A DNA stretch of 64,000 nt, taken from contig JBKQPR010000181.1 of NCBI GenBank assembly GCA_052144935.1, positions 13,896-77,895 of the forward strand, written 5' to 3'. Below are positions 36,629 through 44,917 of the stretch, in pieces. Source of the DNA: JOPF133 sp052144935 (GTDB lineage: Bacteria > Acidobacteriota > Terriglobia > Bryobacterales > Bryobacteraceae). Below the pieces are notes generated by a model, which saw only the letters and a list, made by a program, of their open reading frames with translations, was not told the origin of the DNA and searched no databases. The position numbers and the translations under genes are program-made. Position 1 is the first letter of the stretch; every line of letters starts with the position of its first letter.

Positions 36629-37219
36629 CTATCTTGTGATGTCGATGCCGAGTTTCTTGAGCTCTTCGGAGTAGTACCGCCTGAGCAGCAGGTCCCACTC
36701 CTCGGTGCCCTCGGAGATTTCGCGCTTTTGGCTGCGGATCTTCTGCCGGGCCGCCCGGTCCACTTTCTCTTCGGCCACCAGCAACTCGGTCATCGCTTTG
36801 ACGATCATCAGGCGGACGTTGTTGGTGTCCTTGTCTTTGAGGCGCACGTCGCGGCTCTTGCGGAGCGCCTCGACCAGCTTATGGGAGATGTCCGTGATTT
36901 TATCGCGCGAGAGCTTCATGGCATCGCCGGTATCGCGGCCGGACGCGCGGATCACCTTGCGCTGCTGGATCAGGGTGTTCTTGATGCGGCGGAACATCTC
37001 CTGGTAACTCACGCCTTCGCGGCGCATGTACTCGCTGTACTGGCTGAGCAGATCCCGCACCTCGTCGTTGAGGCGGTCTTCGGTGGCCAGTTCCTCGCCG
37101 ATGACCGCGGCGATCTTTTCGGCCACGGCGTCGGGCGAGGTGGTGTCGATGGTCCCTGGTATCAGCCGCCTTACAATTTGGCGCGAAAGATAGGCGACGA
37201 ATTCTCGGGCGAGCAGCAT
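36629..37219 (-). CDS. DUF507 family protein
   Basis: A 196-residue charged, mostly helical protein (LAREFVAYLSRQIVRRLIPG start; EYMRREGVSYQEMFRRIKNT; C-terminal DLLLRRYYSEELKKLGID). The sequence matches the DUF507 pattern, whose function is not established. It is transcribed divergently from the Crp/Fnr regulator and has no operon partner in the window. It is convergent with the GH28 gene. Confidence 0.85.
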   Translation of the reverse strand: MLLAREFVAYLSRQIVRRLIPGTIDTTSPDAVAEKIAAVIGEELATEDRLNDEVRDLLSQYSEYMRREGVSYQEMFRRIKNTLIQQRKVIRASGRDTGDAMKLSRDKITDISHKLVEALRKSRDVRLKDKDTNNVRLMIVKAMTELLVAEEKVDRAARQKIRSQKREISEGTEEWDLLLRRYYSEELKKLGIDITR

Positions 37220-37391
37220 TCTGTAAGTGCGAAAGGGCTAGTTTATCACGTATGCGCATGGCAGCGCCCGGCGCAGTGGGGCGCAGCGGCTGTGGAGGCC
37301 GCCCGGGCTGGCTCACAGGCAATTTGCGCGCCCGGCCGCGCCAACGCACGCGCGGACAGGCTGCTCGCCCGGTTGCCGCCGGAACGGAGGG

Positions 37392-37407
37392 TGTACGATA
37401 GTATACA
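37392..37407. promoter_or_regulatory. TGTA-N8-TACA palindrome upstream of the Crp/Fnr gene
   Basis: The site has the half-spacing of Crp/Fnr-type operators and sits in the divergent promoter region of DUF507 and the regulator. It could be an autoregulatory site. Confidence 0.4.
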
Positions 37408-37518
37408 GACGGCCCGAATCGTAATGGGGCGTTCCGTCCGATGGCGGGCGAACGAGATGCAAGTGTGCGATTTTTCTGGAGGGAACCCGGGGATCGGAGA
37501 CCGGGAAGGAGGCAAATT

Positions 37519-38235
37519 ATGTTGCCACACGGCCTTTCCACGGTGGCTGTTGAAGATCCTTTGACTTATTTACCCCGTAAGCCGGTGCAGGAATTTACCC
37601 GGCGGCGCGTCATTTACGATGCGCAGCAGCCGACCGGCTGTCTGTACCTGGTGATCCTGGGAAGAGTGACCGTCAGACTCAATTCCGAAGACGGCTGCCA
37701 GACGATCGCGCGGATCGTCTGCGCGGAGGGGATCTTCGGCGAATCGGCTCTCATCGGGTCGGTGGCGCGGCAGGAATCCGCGGTCGCGCTCGACGACGTT
37801 ACCGTGATGGCCTGGTCGCGCGAGGAGATCGAGGTGCAGATCGAGCGCGAGCCGCGCCTGGGCCTCGCGCTGGCGCAATACCTGGTGCGGCAGTGCCTCG
37901 AGCTGCAGGACCGTATCGAGAGCCTGGCCGTACATAAGACGCCGGAGCGCATCATGCTGGCGCTGGCCCAGTTGGCGGTCTCGATGGGAACTGCCCTGCC
38001 GGATGACGCCACGCGCATTCCCGCGATCACCCATCACACGCTGGCGGAATATGTGGGCACTTCGCGCGAGATCGTCACATTCCAATTGAACCGGCTGCGG
38101 CGCAAGGGATGCCTGCGCTATACGCGCAAGTATATCGACGTTTTCGTGCCGGCGATCGACGCGGAACTGCTCAGCCAGGGAGTGCATCCGCCCCCCCGGC
38201 ACCCGAGCGGCGAGCTCCGCAAGGCGGCCCCGTAA
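37519..38235 (+). CDS. Crp/Fnr family transcriptional regulator
   Basis: A 238-residue regulator: N-terminal cyclic-nucleotide-binding-type beta roll (LPRKPVQEFTRRRVIYDAQQ, GIFGESALIG), a dimerisation helix and a C-terminal winged HTH (HHTLAEYVGTSREIVTFQLN). No Fnr-type cysteine cluster is present, so it is not an obvious oxygen sensor. The ATG at 37519 has GGAGG upstream; the frame extends further but without signals. Its targets are unknown; divergent to DUF507. Confidence 0.93.
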   Translation: MLPHGLSTVAVEDPLTYLPRKPVQEFTRRRVIYDAQQPTGCLYLVILGRVTVRLNSEDGCQTIARIVCAEGIFGESALIGSVARQESAVALDDVTVMAWSREEIEVQIEREPRLGLALAQYLVRQCLELQDRIESLAVHKTPERIMLALAQLAVSMGTALPDDATRIPAITHHTLAEYVGTSREIVTFQLNRLRRKGCLRYTRKYIDVFVPAIDAELLSQGVHPPPRHPSGELRKAAP

Positions 38236-38350
38236 CCCGCACAGGCCCCGGCGGCTGGCCGTTGCGCTGGCGGACCCGAACGCCCAGCGTCCTCCCGGCA
38301 GCCCCAATGGACCGGAAACTCGCGCCGCCGGCCGCGCATCCAGTGGGTTG

Positions 38351-39091
38351 ATGCGGCTCACGGTGCTCCTTTCGAGTGTACTGATTCTGGCCGGGCGCGG
38401 GCACAGCCAAGACCTCACACTGAAGATTCCGCCGGTCAAAACGTCGTTCGACGCCGGCGGCCAAGCCATTGCGGTCACCGCCTGGGGGACGGTTTCCAGC
38501 GCTTCTAAGGACGTCTTCCGGCTGGCGTTTACGGCCGACCTGGCCGGGCTGCAGGACAACATCACGCCGCTTCTGCGCACGGAACTGAATCGCTCGGACC
38601 GCTGCGGCGAGCGCCTCTCGGTGGACCACGCGGTGCTTGGTCCATCCGATCCGGCGGCGTTTTTGACGGTCAACCTGCGCTACGAGCGTTGGGCCTGCGC
38701 CAAGGTGTTCGGTAAGGAGGCCGTGAAAAGGCTGGTGGGCGGCAACGGCGTGGTGGCCGTGAAGCTGACGCCATCGGCCGGGCCGGAGGGAATCGGCATG
38801 GCGGCGGAAGTGCAGAAAATCGACGCCGATGGCTCGCTGGGCGAAGTGCTCCGCTCCGGTTCCTTGGGCGCCTCGTTGAAGGAGAAGATCGCCAACAGCA
38901 TCGAGTCCGCCATCCGCAGAAGCCTGGACCTGAAAGCCGCGTTGCCCCCGCGCATCTCGGCAGCCGTGGCGTTCGAGACCGCCCGGTTCTCCAGCGGCCC
39001 GGAAGCCCGCTCATGGATTTCCGTGGGCGCGGGTCTGCGCCTGTCTCCCGATGAGTTTCAAGCGCTCTCGCGCCAGATGAAATCCCAGTGA
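38351..39091 (+). CDS. Secreted protein of unknown function
   Basis: A 246-residue protein with a signal peptide (RLTVLLSSVLILAGRGHSQ) and a beta-rich body (SFDAGGQAIAVTAWGTVSSA, AFLTVNLRYERWAC), ending in a helical region (LKEKIANSIESAIRRSLDLK). Two or three cysteines may form disulfides. No known domain recognised. The ATG at 38351 follows a TTG that could also serve. Upstream gap to the regulator is about 115 nt. Confidence 0.75.
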   Translation: MRLTVLLSSVLILAGRGHSQDLTLKIPPVKTSFDAGGQAIAVTAWGTVSSASKDVFRLAFTADLAGLQDNITPLLRTELNRSDRCGERLSVDHAVLGPSDPAAFLTVNLRYERWACAKVFGKEAVKRLVGGNGVVAVKLTPSAGPEGIGMAAEVQKIDADGSLGEVLRSGSLGASLKEKIANSIESAIRRSLDLKAALPPRISAAVAFETARFSSGPEARSWISVGAGLRLSPDEFQALSRQMKSQ

Positions 39092-39348
39092 GCGGCTGGC
39101 GTGGCGCGGTCTGGCGGACGCTGAGCCGCGAGGTCCGCCAGCATGGCACTCAGATCCGCGGCGTCCGGCACCGGCGTCACTGCGGGCCGCGGGTGCGATA
39201 CCTTCCGCACTTCTCCGGATCGGCAACCCAGCCAAGTGGATTTCGAGGGGCTGAAAGGATCCACTGAACGCTCCTGTCGAGGAATGCCCGCCAATCGCAC
39301 GGTACGGCCACGGAGGCTTGGTTCATCGGACGCTAGTGCTTAATTGCA

Positions 39349-39368
39349 TTAATACATTTATGTATTAA
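39349..39368. promoter_or_regulatory. AT-rich perfect palindrome at the transposase start
   Basis: Arms TTAATACAT and ATGTATTAA around TT, ending 1 nt before the ATG at 39370. In a GC-rich genome this stands out and may be the transposase operator or part of the element's end. Confidence 0.6.
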
Positions 39369-39369
39369 A

Positions 39370-40371
39370 ATGTTTGGGATGCCCAGACATGCACCTGAAT
39401 TGGAATGCTCGATCGAAGACAAGGCGAGTTTGGTGGCCCTTGTGAAGAGCCGCACGGCGGAGGCACGAGCCGTCGAGCGTGCACGGATCATTCTGGCTTG
39501 CCTAAAGGGCAAGGAGATTCAGCAAGTGGCTCGGGAACTGAGGATCTCCGTCCCCTCCGTTTCCAAATGGCGCGAGCGCTTCTCTCTGTGGGGGCTGAGA
39601 GGACTACGCGACCAGTCGCGACCGGGCAAGCCGGTCAGATATGACACGTCGTTTCGCAACCGGGTGTTGGCCCTGCTGGAGGAGACACCGCCATCCGGCA
39701 TGTCCCACTGGGACGGACCGGCGGTAGCGGAAAAGCTCGACGCCAGCGTTTATGCCGTCTGGCGTGTTCTGCGCCGCGAAGGAATCTATCTGCAACGGCG
39801 GCGCAGTTGGTGTGTGAGTACCGACAAGGACTTTGCGCCCAAAGCCGCCGACGTGGTGGGGCTATACCTGAACCCGCCGTTCAACGCGGCGATCCTGAGC
39901 GGGGAACCAAGCATCCAGGTGATCGAACGGGCCTCCGGTTATGTGGAGACCAACAGCGGTAAAGTAGTGCGCGGGCTGAAGAGCACTTACAAGCGTCACG
40001 GGACGCTAAATCTGTTCGCCGCCCTCGAAGTCGGCACCGGCCAGGTTCACACAAAGTTCACCGAATTCAAGAAGCGGGAGGACTTTCGTAGCTTCCTGGA
40101 CGGCGTGCTGGCCGATCAGCCGCAAGATCGGGAAATCCATGTCATCCTCGACAACTATTCCCCTCATAAGCGGAACGACGACTGGCTGGCGAAATTCGAG
40201 GGGCGAGTCCAGTTTCACTTCACGCCGACTTCGGCCCAGCCCGCTGCAAGACCGTACAGATTTCCAAACATTTGGTTGCGAAAATGTCTTGACACTACCA
40301 AACTAGTGTCCTGTGTCAGAAGTTCTGCACCACGGCCGGGCGACCTCGCATCCTTCCCTGCGCATGACTGA
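39370..40371 (+). pseudogene. IS630-family transposase, C-terminally truncated
   Basis: The N-terminal HTH (EIQQVARELRISVPSVSKWR, GLRGLRDQSRPGKP) and the catalytic core with IHVILDNYSPHKRNDDWL and RVQFHFTPTSA are intact up to about residue 290. After TPTSA the usual NQIEIWF segment carrying the last catalytic Glu is missing, replaced by unrelated residues. ACTAGTGTCCTGTGTCAGAAG at about 40303 looks like an IS end. The element is therefore broken and the protein inactive. Confidence 0.88.
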
Positions 40372-40498
40372 GGGCAAGATGGCCTGATCCTGGTCAAAAC
40401 TGCGGCCAACTGAGATTTCGCTGGACGGCGCAGCAGCCGCCAATCCCCATGCGGGTTCGCCATATTAAGGTCAGGTTGATTGCCACAACCAGCAGGGA

Positions 40499-40729
40499 TT
40501 GACTGACATTGATTTTGGCGCCATTGCAGCAAACTGGAAGAGCAAGGGAATCGATCTTGCGGTTGGGCGCAGCCTTGACCCTGCGGCGATCTACAAAGCC
40601 GCGGATGCGATCCGGGATATGTACGCCGGTGAGGGACAAAAGGTCCGCGTGGAGCAAACCGTGACGCAGATACCTCCCCGGTCATTGGGGGTCGCGTTTG
40701 AGGTCATTCAACTTTGCGCCTGCAATTGA
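40499..40729 (+). pseudogene. Fragment of a BamA/Omp85-type POTRA protein
   Basis: Translation reads DIDFGAIAANWKSKGIDLAV, DPAAIYKAADAIRDMYAGEG and KVRVEQTVTQIPPRSLGVAF, the pattern of one POTRA repeat from acidobacterial surface-assembly proteins. There is no signal peptide and no barrel domain. It follows directly after the transposon remnant, so it is probably a gene piece left by rearrangement. A start codon is not evident. Confidence 0.6.
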
Positions 40730-40734
40730 AGACT

Positions 40735-43161
40735 TCAGTTTCGGTATTGAGAAAAGAGCCGGCCGTTCCGGCGCAACCAGTCAAAACTACTCGACTGGTA
40801 GCGCGGCGTCGAGTATTCGAGCCAGCGGTTGTGGTCCGTGTCGATCACCGGGTGGAAGTCACTTACCAGACGGGCCAGGCCGCTCGGGGAGACCAGCACG
40901 GCTCTGTAAAGCTCATTCACCAGCGGAGCGGATCGGAAGCGTCGGGCCAACTCCGGACGCTGCGCGTCATCCAACACCAGGGGGCGAGCGGAGGCGACCA
41001 TCTGGCCTTGGCCGCCATAGAGCCACAGCCCCACGTAGGGGAAGGCGGCGCGCGCCGTCGCCAGCGCACAGGCCACTTCGTTAGGGCCGATGTGGTGCAA
41101 CTGAACCCACTGCTGCAGCACGCCATCCGGCTTTAGCCGCTGGCGCGCCAGCTCGTAGAACTCCTTCGAGTAGAGATTCGTGGCGCCGGCAAACCAGACA
41201 TTGGTTATTTCGATAGTGATCAGATCGTAGGCGCGCTGACGGTTGGTAAGCAGCACGTTGCGGCCGTCCTCAAGGAACAGGCGTGTGTGCGGATCGTCCA
41301 GAATACCCTCGTTGAGATGGGCAAACGACTGGCGTGCCGCGGCCACGATTCCGGGGGCAAACTCGGCGATGTCGATTTCGCTGTAGCCCAGATGTTTTAG
41401 CGCCGCGGCGCTGTGGCCCGTCCCCAGGCCGATCAGCAAGGCACGATCGAAGTGGCTCACGAAGAGCGAGGGAACGGCCGAGAACCCGAACTGCGCGTTC
41501 ATCTGGCCCCCGGCGTTGTCGTCGCCTTCAAATTTACCGTTGGTGTACAGGGTGCGGACGGCGGTAGTGTCGCCCGGAGTCCGGGTGCTCCGGCGCACCA
41601 CCGTGGTCAACCCGCCTTGCACGCTCTCGTCGTGGAAGATGAAGCTGAAGAAGTACTTCACGCTGGGCGCCGGGGGGCCCGCTTCTGGCCCCTTCTGGCC
41701 ATAGTAGTTGCCGAGGCCGGCGGTCAGTGTCCCCCAGTCCCAGTGGAGCGAAACCAGGATTGCGGCTGCGCAGACGGCCATCACGGCGGCCAACCGAAGC
41801 CGGCGCGGCGTGGGCCGCTCCTGGAGCAGGAACAGCAGCCAGAACGCAGCCAGCGCCAGAGCAATGACTTTGAGCGAAAGTTCGGAACCGAGCGATGGGA
41901 TCAGCACGAACACGCCCAGCAGCGCACCCGTCAGGCAGCCCAGCGAGTTTGCGGCGCTCAAGTAACCGGACAGATGCGAGTTGCCTTCGCCCTCGAGTTG
42001 CGGGCTGGCCAGCAGCGCCGGGTAGATCAGCCCGAGAATTGTCGACACCGGAACCAGCAGCAGGCACGTGACCGCCAGTTTGTACATCTCCGCGAAGTAG
42101 AACGACCCCTGAAAAGCGGCCGGCGGCCCCATGCTGAAGAAAAACGGAACACGGTCCCAGAGGCGAAGCTGCAGGAGCAGCAGAAGGGCGCCGCCCTGGA
42201 ACAGGAACGCAGGGTTGATGGTCGAGCCGCGCCGCTGCCGGCGGTTCACCAGCCATGCGCCGATCAGCAAGCCCAGAAGGACCGCCGTGAGCATCCAGGA
42301 AAATGCGTAGATGCTGCAGCCGATGACTACACCCACCAGGTGCGTCCAGATAACTTCGAGCGCGAAGAATACGGCGCCCGACGCGAAGGCGGCGGCCAGC
42401 AGCAGGCGGATGCCCCGGACGCCGCGGGGCTTTTCCGCGGGGTGCCCTCTGGGCCCGCCGGCGGCGCGATGGCACAGGGGCGCAGACCGTAGCGCGGCGG
42501 TGGCCGCGCAGACGAAGCTCGTGATGGCGAAGCAGAGCCACAGACTGCCACGCAGCCCCAGGGCCGGCATGACGATCAGGGGCGCGGTTCCGGCAGCAAG
42601 GAGGGCGCCCACCAGGTTGGCGGTGTACACCTGGGACCAACGCCTTTTGCCCGCGGGATCTCCGCAATCGAGCGCGCTGGCGATCAGGGGAAACGACGCG
42701 CCCATCAGCGCAGCCGTTGGCAGCACCAGAACGCAGCCACAGAGAAACCGCGCTTGAAACCGCAGGGCCGTGCCGCCGAACAGGTTCTGTAACGGCGCCA
42801 ACGTTTCAACCAGGCCGTGAAACGAATAGGAGAACACTACGCATGAGATACCGACCAGCAACTCGATGAGCCCGTACATCAACAACGGGCGCGCAATTCG
42901 TCTGCCTTTGATGAGCCGGCCCGCCACGACACCGCCCAATGCGAATCCTAGAAAGTAGGTGAACAGCACTACTGCGGAAGCCGATGCCGTTGCGCCTACC
43001 AGGAGCGCGATATACTTCTCGAACCCCTGCTCCGCCAGCAGTCCTGTAAAGCCCGTCAGCGCATAAAGAAGGAAGGGCGTGCGGTCATGCCAGGGGTGGC
43101 GGTTAGCCGGCTGCGGTGGAGCAGATTCCGCCGGCCTGTCGTTCAGTAAGGTAATAGGCAT
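40735..43161 (-). CDS. Fused membrane protein plus spermidine-synthase-like domain
   Basis: An 808-residue protein. About twelve hydrophobic helices occupy residues 25-480, in the pattern of MFS-like fused spermidine synthase proteins (LLYALTGFTGLLAEQGFEKY). The C-terminal domain from about 520 has the aminopropyltransferase/methyltransferase fold (LLIGLGTGHSAAALKHLGYS, DPHTRLFLEDGRNVLLTN, YDLITIEITN). The catalytic Asp-Asp residues of true spermidine synthase are not clearly kept. It has a GGPRGHPAEKPRG insert encoded by the short GC-rich repeat. Substrate unknown; monocistronic. Confidence 0.88.
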   Translation of the reverse strand: MPITLLNDRPAESAPPQPANRHPWHDRTPFLLYALTGFTGLLAEQGFEKYIALLVGATASASAVVLFTYFLGFALGGVVAGRLIKGRRIARPLLMYGLIELLVGISCVVFSYSFHGLVETLAPLQNLFGGTALRFQARFLCGCVLVLPTAALMGASFPLIASALDCGDPAGKRRWSQVYTANLVGALLAAGTAPLIVMPALGLRGSLWLCFAITSFVCAATAALRSAPLCHRAAGGPRGHPAEKPRGVRGIRLLLAAAFASGAVFFALEVIWTHLVGVVIGCSIYAFSWMLTAVLLGLLIGAWLVNRRQRRGSTINPAFLFQGGALLLLLQLRLWDRVPFFFSMGPPAAFQGSFYFAEMYKLAVTCLLLVPVSTILGLIYPALLASPQLEGEGNSHLSGYLSAANSLGCLTGALLGVFVLIPSLGSELSLKVIALALAAFWLLFLLQERPTPRRLRLAAVMAVCAAAILVSLHWDWGTLTAGLGNYYGQKGPEAGPPAPSVKYFFSFIFHDESVQGGLTTVVRRSTRTPGDTTAVRTLYTNGKFEGDDNAGGQMNAQFGFSAVPSLFVSHFDRALLIGLGTGHSAAALKHLGYSEIDIAEFAPGIVAAARQSFAHLNEGILDDPHTRLFLEDGRNVLLTNRQRAYDLITIEITNVWFAGATNLYSKEFYELARQRLKPDGVLQQWVQLHHIGPNEVACALATARAAFPYVGLWLYGGQGQMVASARPLVLDDAQRPELARRFRSAPLVNELYRAVLVSPSGLARLVSDFHPVIDTDHNRWLEYSTPRYQSSSFDWLRRNGRLFSQYRN

Positions 43162-43328
43162 TTACCTGTTAATGCAATATGATGACGCGGCGGTGAAGAA
43201 TGAACAAGACGGGATATGGATAACAATAAGGTGCTGACGAGAGTTAAGTACTGGGCCCCCGACACCGGCCCACTGCCGGCCCGGGGGCTAGCGGGCCACT
43301 TTCCGGCCATCGGCCAAGCGCTCCCCGC

Positions 43329-43679
43329 TCACTGCTCGAAGCGCAGGCAGGCCCGGCCCAGGTAGATCGCATCTCCGGGACGCAGCTTCTCTCCGCGCCG
43401 GTTGCCCTTGGGCAACTCGATGGGGCGGCCGTTGCGAAATGCGCGCGTGCCGAATTCGCTTTCGTAGTCGCACAGGCGGTACCCATCGGCTTCGCGGCGG
43501 ATGTGCGCGTCGCGCCGCGAAACCGTGCCGTCGACCTCGTCGCCGCCCTCTTCGAAGACTATATCGTTGCGGCGCACCACCCTCTGCCCGGAGTCCGTCA
43601 ACCCGGCCATGCGTCCCAGGTTGGTGCGGGCTCTTTCCAGCGTGTACTCGCCGGGTTCCCCTTTGCGCTTCACCACCAC
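43329..43679 (-). pseudogene. Truncated duplicate of the FHA domain of the adjacent FhaA-like gene
   Basis: A 116-residue frame nearly identical (about 90%) to the C-terminal part of the protein encoded at 44060-44917, ending with the same RACLRFEQ. The 5' part, including the DUF3662-like domain, is missing. The conserved FHA motif SRRHAH has become SRRDAH, which removes a key His. It lies 380 bp downstream of the intact gene in the same orientation. Probably a decaying tandem duplicate. Confidence 0.75.
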
Positions 43680-44059
43680 CAGACGCGCCGGCCGCTGTGT
43701 TGCTCTCCGGGGCCGGCCGGGTCGCCAGCGCTTCAGTCGCGGGGCCGGTACAAAAATACTTCCCGGCGGTGGGTTGGTGGACGGGTCTTCACGCTGATGA
43801 GTGTAACACGCGATTTGGTGAAAGCGCCTTAGGGCTGAATCGTGATGGGGGAGCGCGCTGGTTCCGATCTCACCAATAGGACGACCGAAACCAACGTCGA
43901 TTACTGGAGAAGTGCCCCCGTTGGCCCGCGCGGGTATTCTTGGCGCTAACGGCCCTTACCACGAGCAAAGCGGCCGCGCGACCGGATACGGCGCGCCGGG
44001 AGCTTCCAGGAACTGCCTGGCGCCGCCTCTCCGTCCGGGCGCAGCCCGGCCCGCTCGGC
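43680..44059. other. Intergenic region between FHA duplicate and intact gene
   Basis: About 380 bp. It contains no gene; the sequence directly upstream of the duplicate no longer matches the intact gene, marking the duplication breakpoint near 43690. No promoter recognised. Confidence 0.5.
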
Positions 44060-44917
44060 TCACTGCTCAAACCGCAGGCAGGCCCGTCCCAGGTAGATCT
44101 CATCTCCGGGACGCAGCTTCTCGCCGCGCCGATTGCCCGCGGGCACCTCGATGGGGCGGCCGTTGCGAAATACGCGCGTGCCGAATTCGCTTTCGTCGTC
44201 GCACAAGCGGTAGCCATCGGCTTCGCGGCGGATGTGCGCGTGCCGCCGCGAGACCGTGCCGTTGACCTCGTCGCCGCCCTCTTCGAAGACTATATCGTTG
44301 CGGCGCACCACCCTCTGCTCGGAGTCCGTCAGCTCGGCCATGCGTCCCAGGTTGGTGCGCGCTCTTTCCAGCGTGTACTCGCTGGGTTCCGCTTTGCCTT
44401 TCACCACCACCAGCCGCGCCGGGCCGGCTACTGGCGTTGCCTCCGGAGTGCCCCCTGGTCCCGGCTGCGGCTGGGGCGCCGGCTCTACAGCGGCGGGCGG
44501 CGCCTCGACCAGGTATTCGATGGTGAACGGCGCGGCGGGCCCAGAGGGCACCCCAGAGGGCGCTCCCTCACCGCCAGCCTCCGCGCTCCGCACTTCCACC
44601 GCCATCCCTCGCGGCGTCTCGCAGCCGGTGCGCTGCAGGGCTTCGCGGATGCCGCTCGCGAGGCGCCCGCCCTCCCCGAGAGCCGCCTGCCAGCGCGTGC
44701 GACGCTCGGCATCCGCCGCCACCAGCGTTACGATCACGCGGGCATACGGGAACACCCGCCGGCCGCCCGCCAGCGTCTCCACGCGGCCTTCGATCTCTTC
44801 CAGAATCGCGCGATGCACCAAGAGCAGCTCGTTCGATTCCGCGGGGCCCAGGACGCGCTCGGTCCACTTGCGGAACCCGCGCTCGATGCTCTTCTCGATC
44901 TCCGCAAACAGCTTCAT
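44060..44917 (-). CDS. FhaA-like protein: DUF3662-type domain plus C-terminal FHA domain
   Basis: A 285-residue cytoplasmic protein. The N-terminal ~110 residues (FAEIEKSIERGFRKWTERVL, VFPYARVIVTLVAADAERR) match the DUF3662/FhaA N-terminal type. A Pro-rich linker with SGVPSGPAAP follows, then an FHA domain with SRRHAHI and SEFGTRVFRNGRPI, which binds phosphothreonine. The ATG overlaps the stop of the SEDS-PBP fusion (ATGA). It is last in the kinase/phosphatase operon, as FhaA is linked to pkn loci in actinobacteria. It probably couples phosphorylation to wall synthesis. Confidence 0.9.
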   Translation of the reverse strand: MKLFAEIEKSIERGFRKWTERVLGPAESNELLLVHRAILEEIEGRVETLAGGRRVFPYARVIVTLVAADAERRTRWQAALGEGGRLASGIREALQRTGCETPRGMAVEVRSAEAGGEGAPSGVPSGPAAPFTIEYLVEAPPAAVEPAPQPQPGPGGTPEATPVAGPARLVVVKGKAEPSEYTLERARTNLGRMAELTDSEQRVVRRNDIVFEEGGDEVNGTVSRRHAHIRREADGYRLCDDESEFGTRVFRNGRPIEVPAGNRRGEKLRPGDEIYLGRACLRFEQ

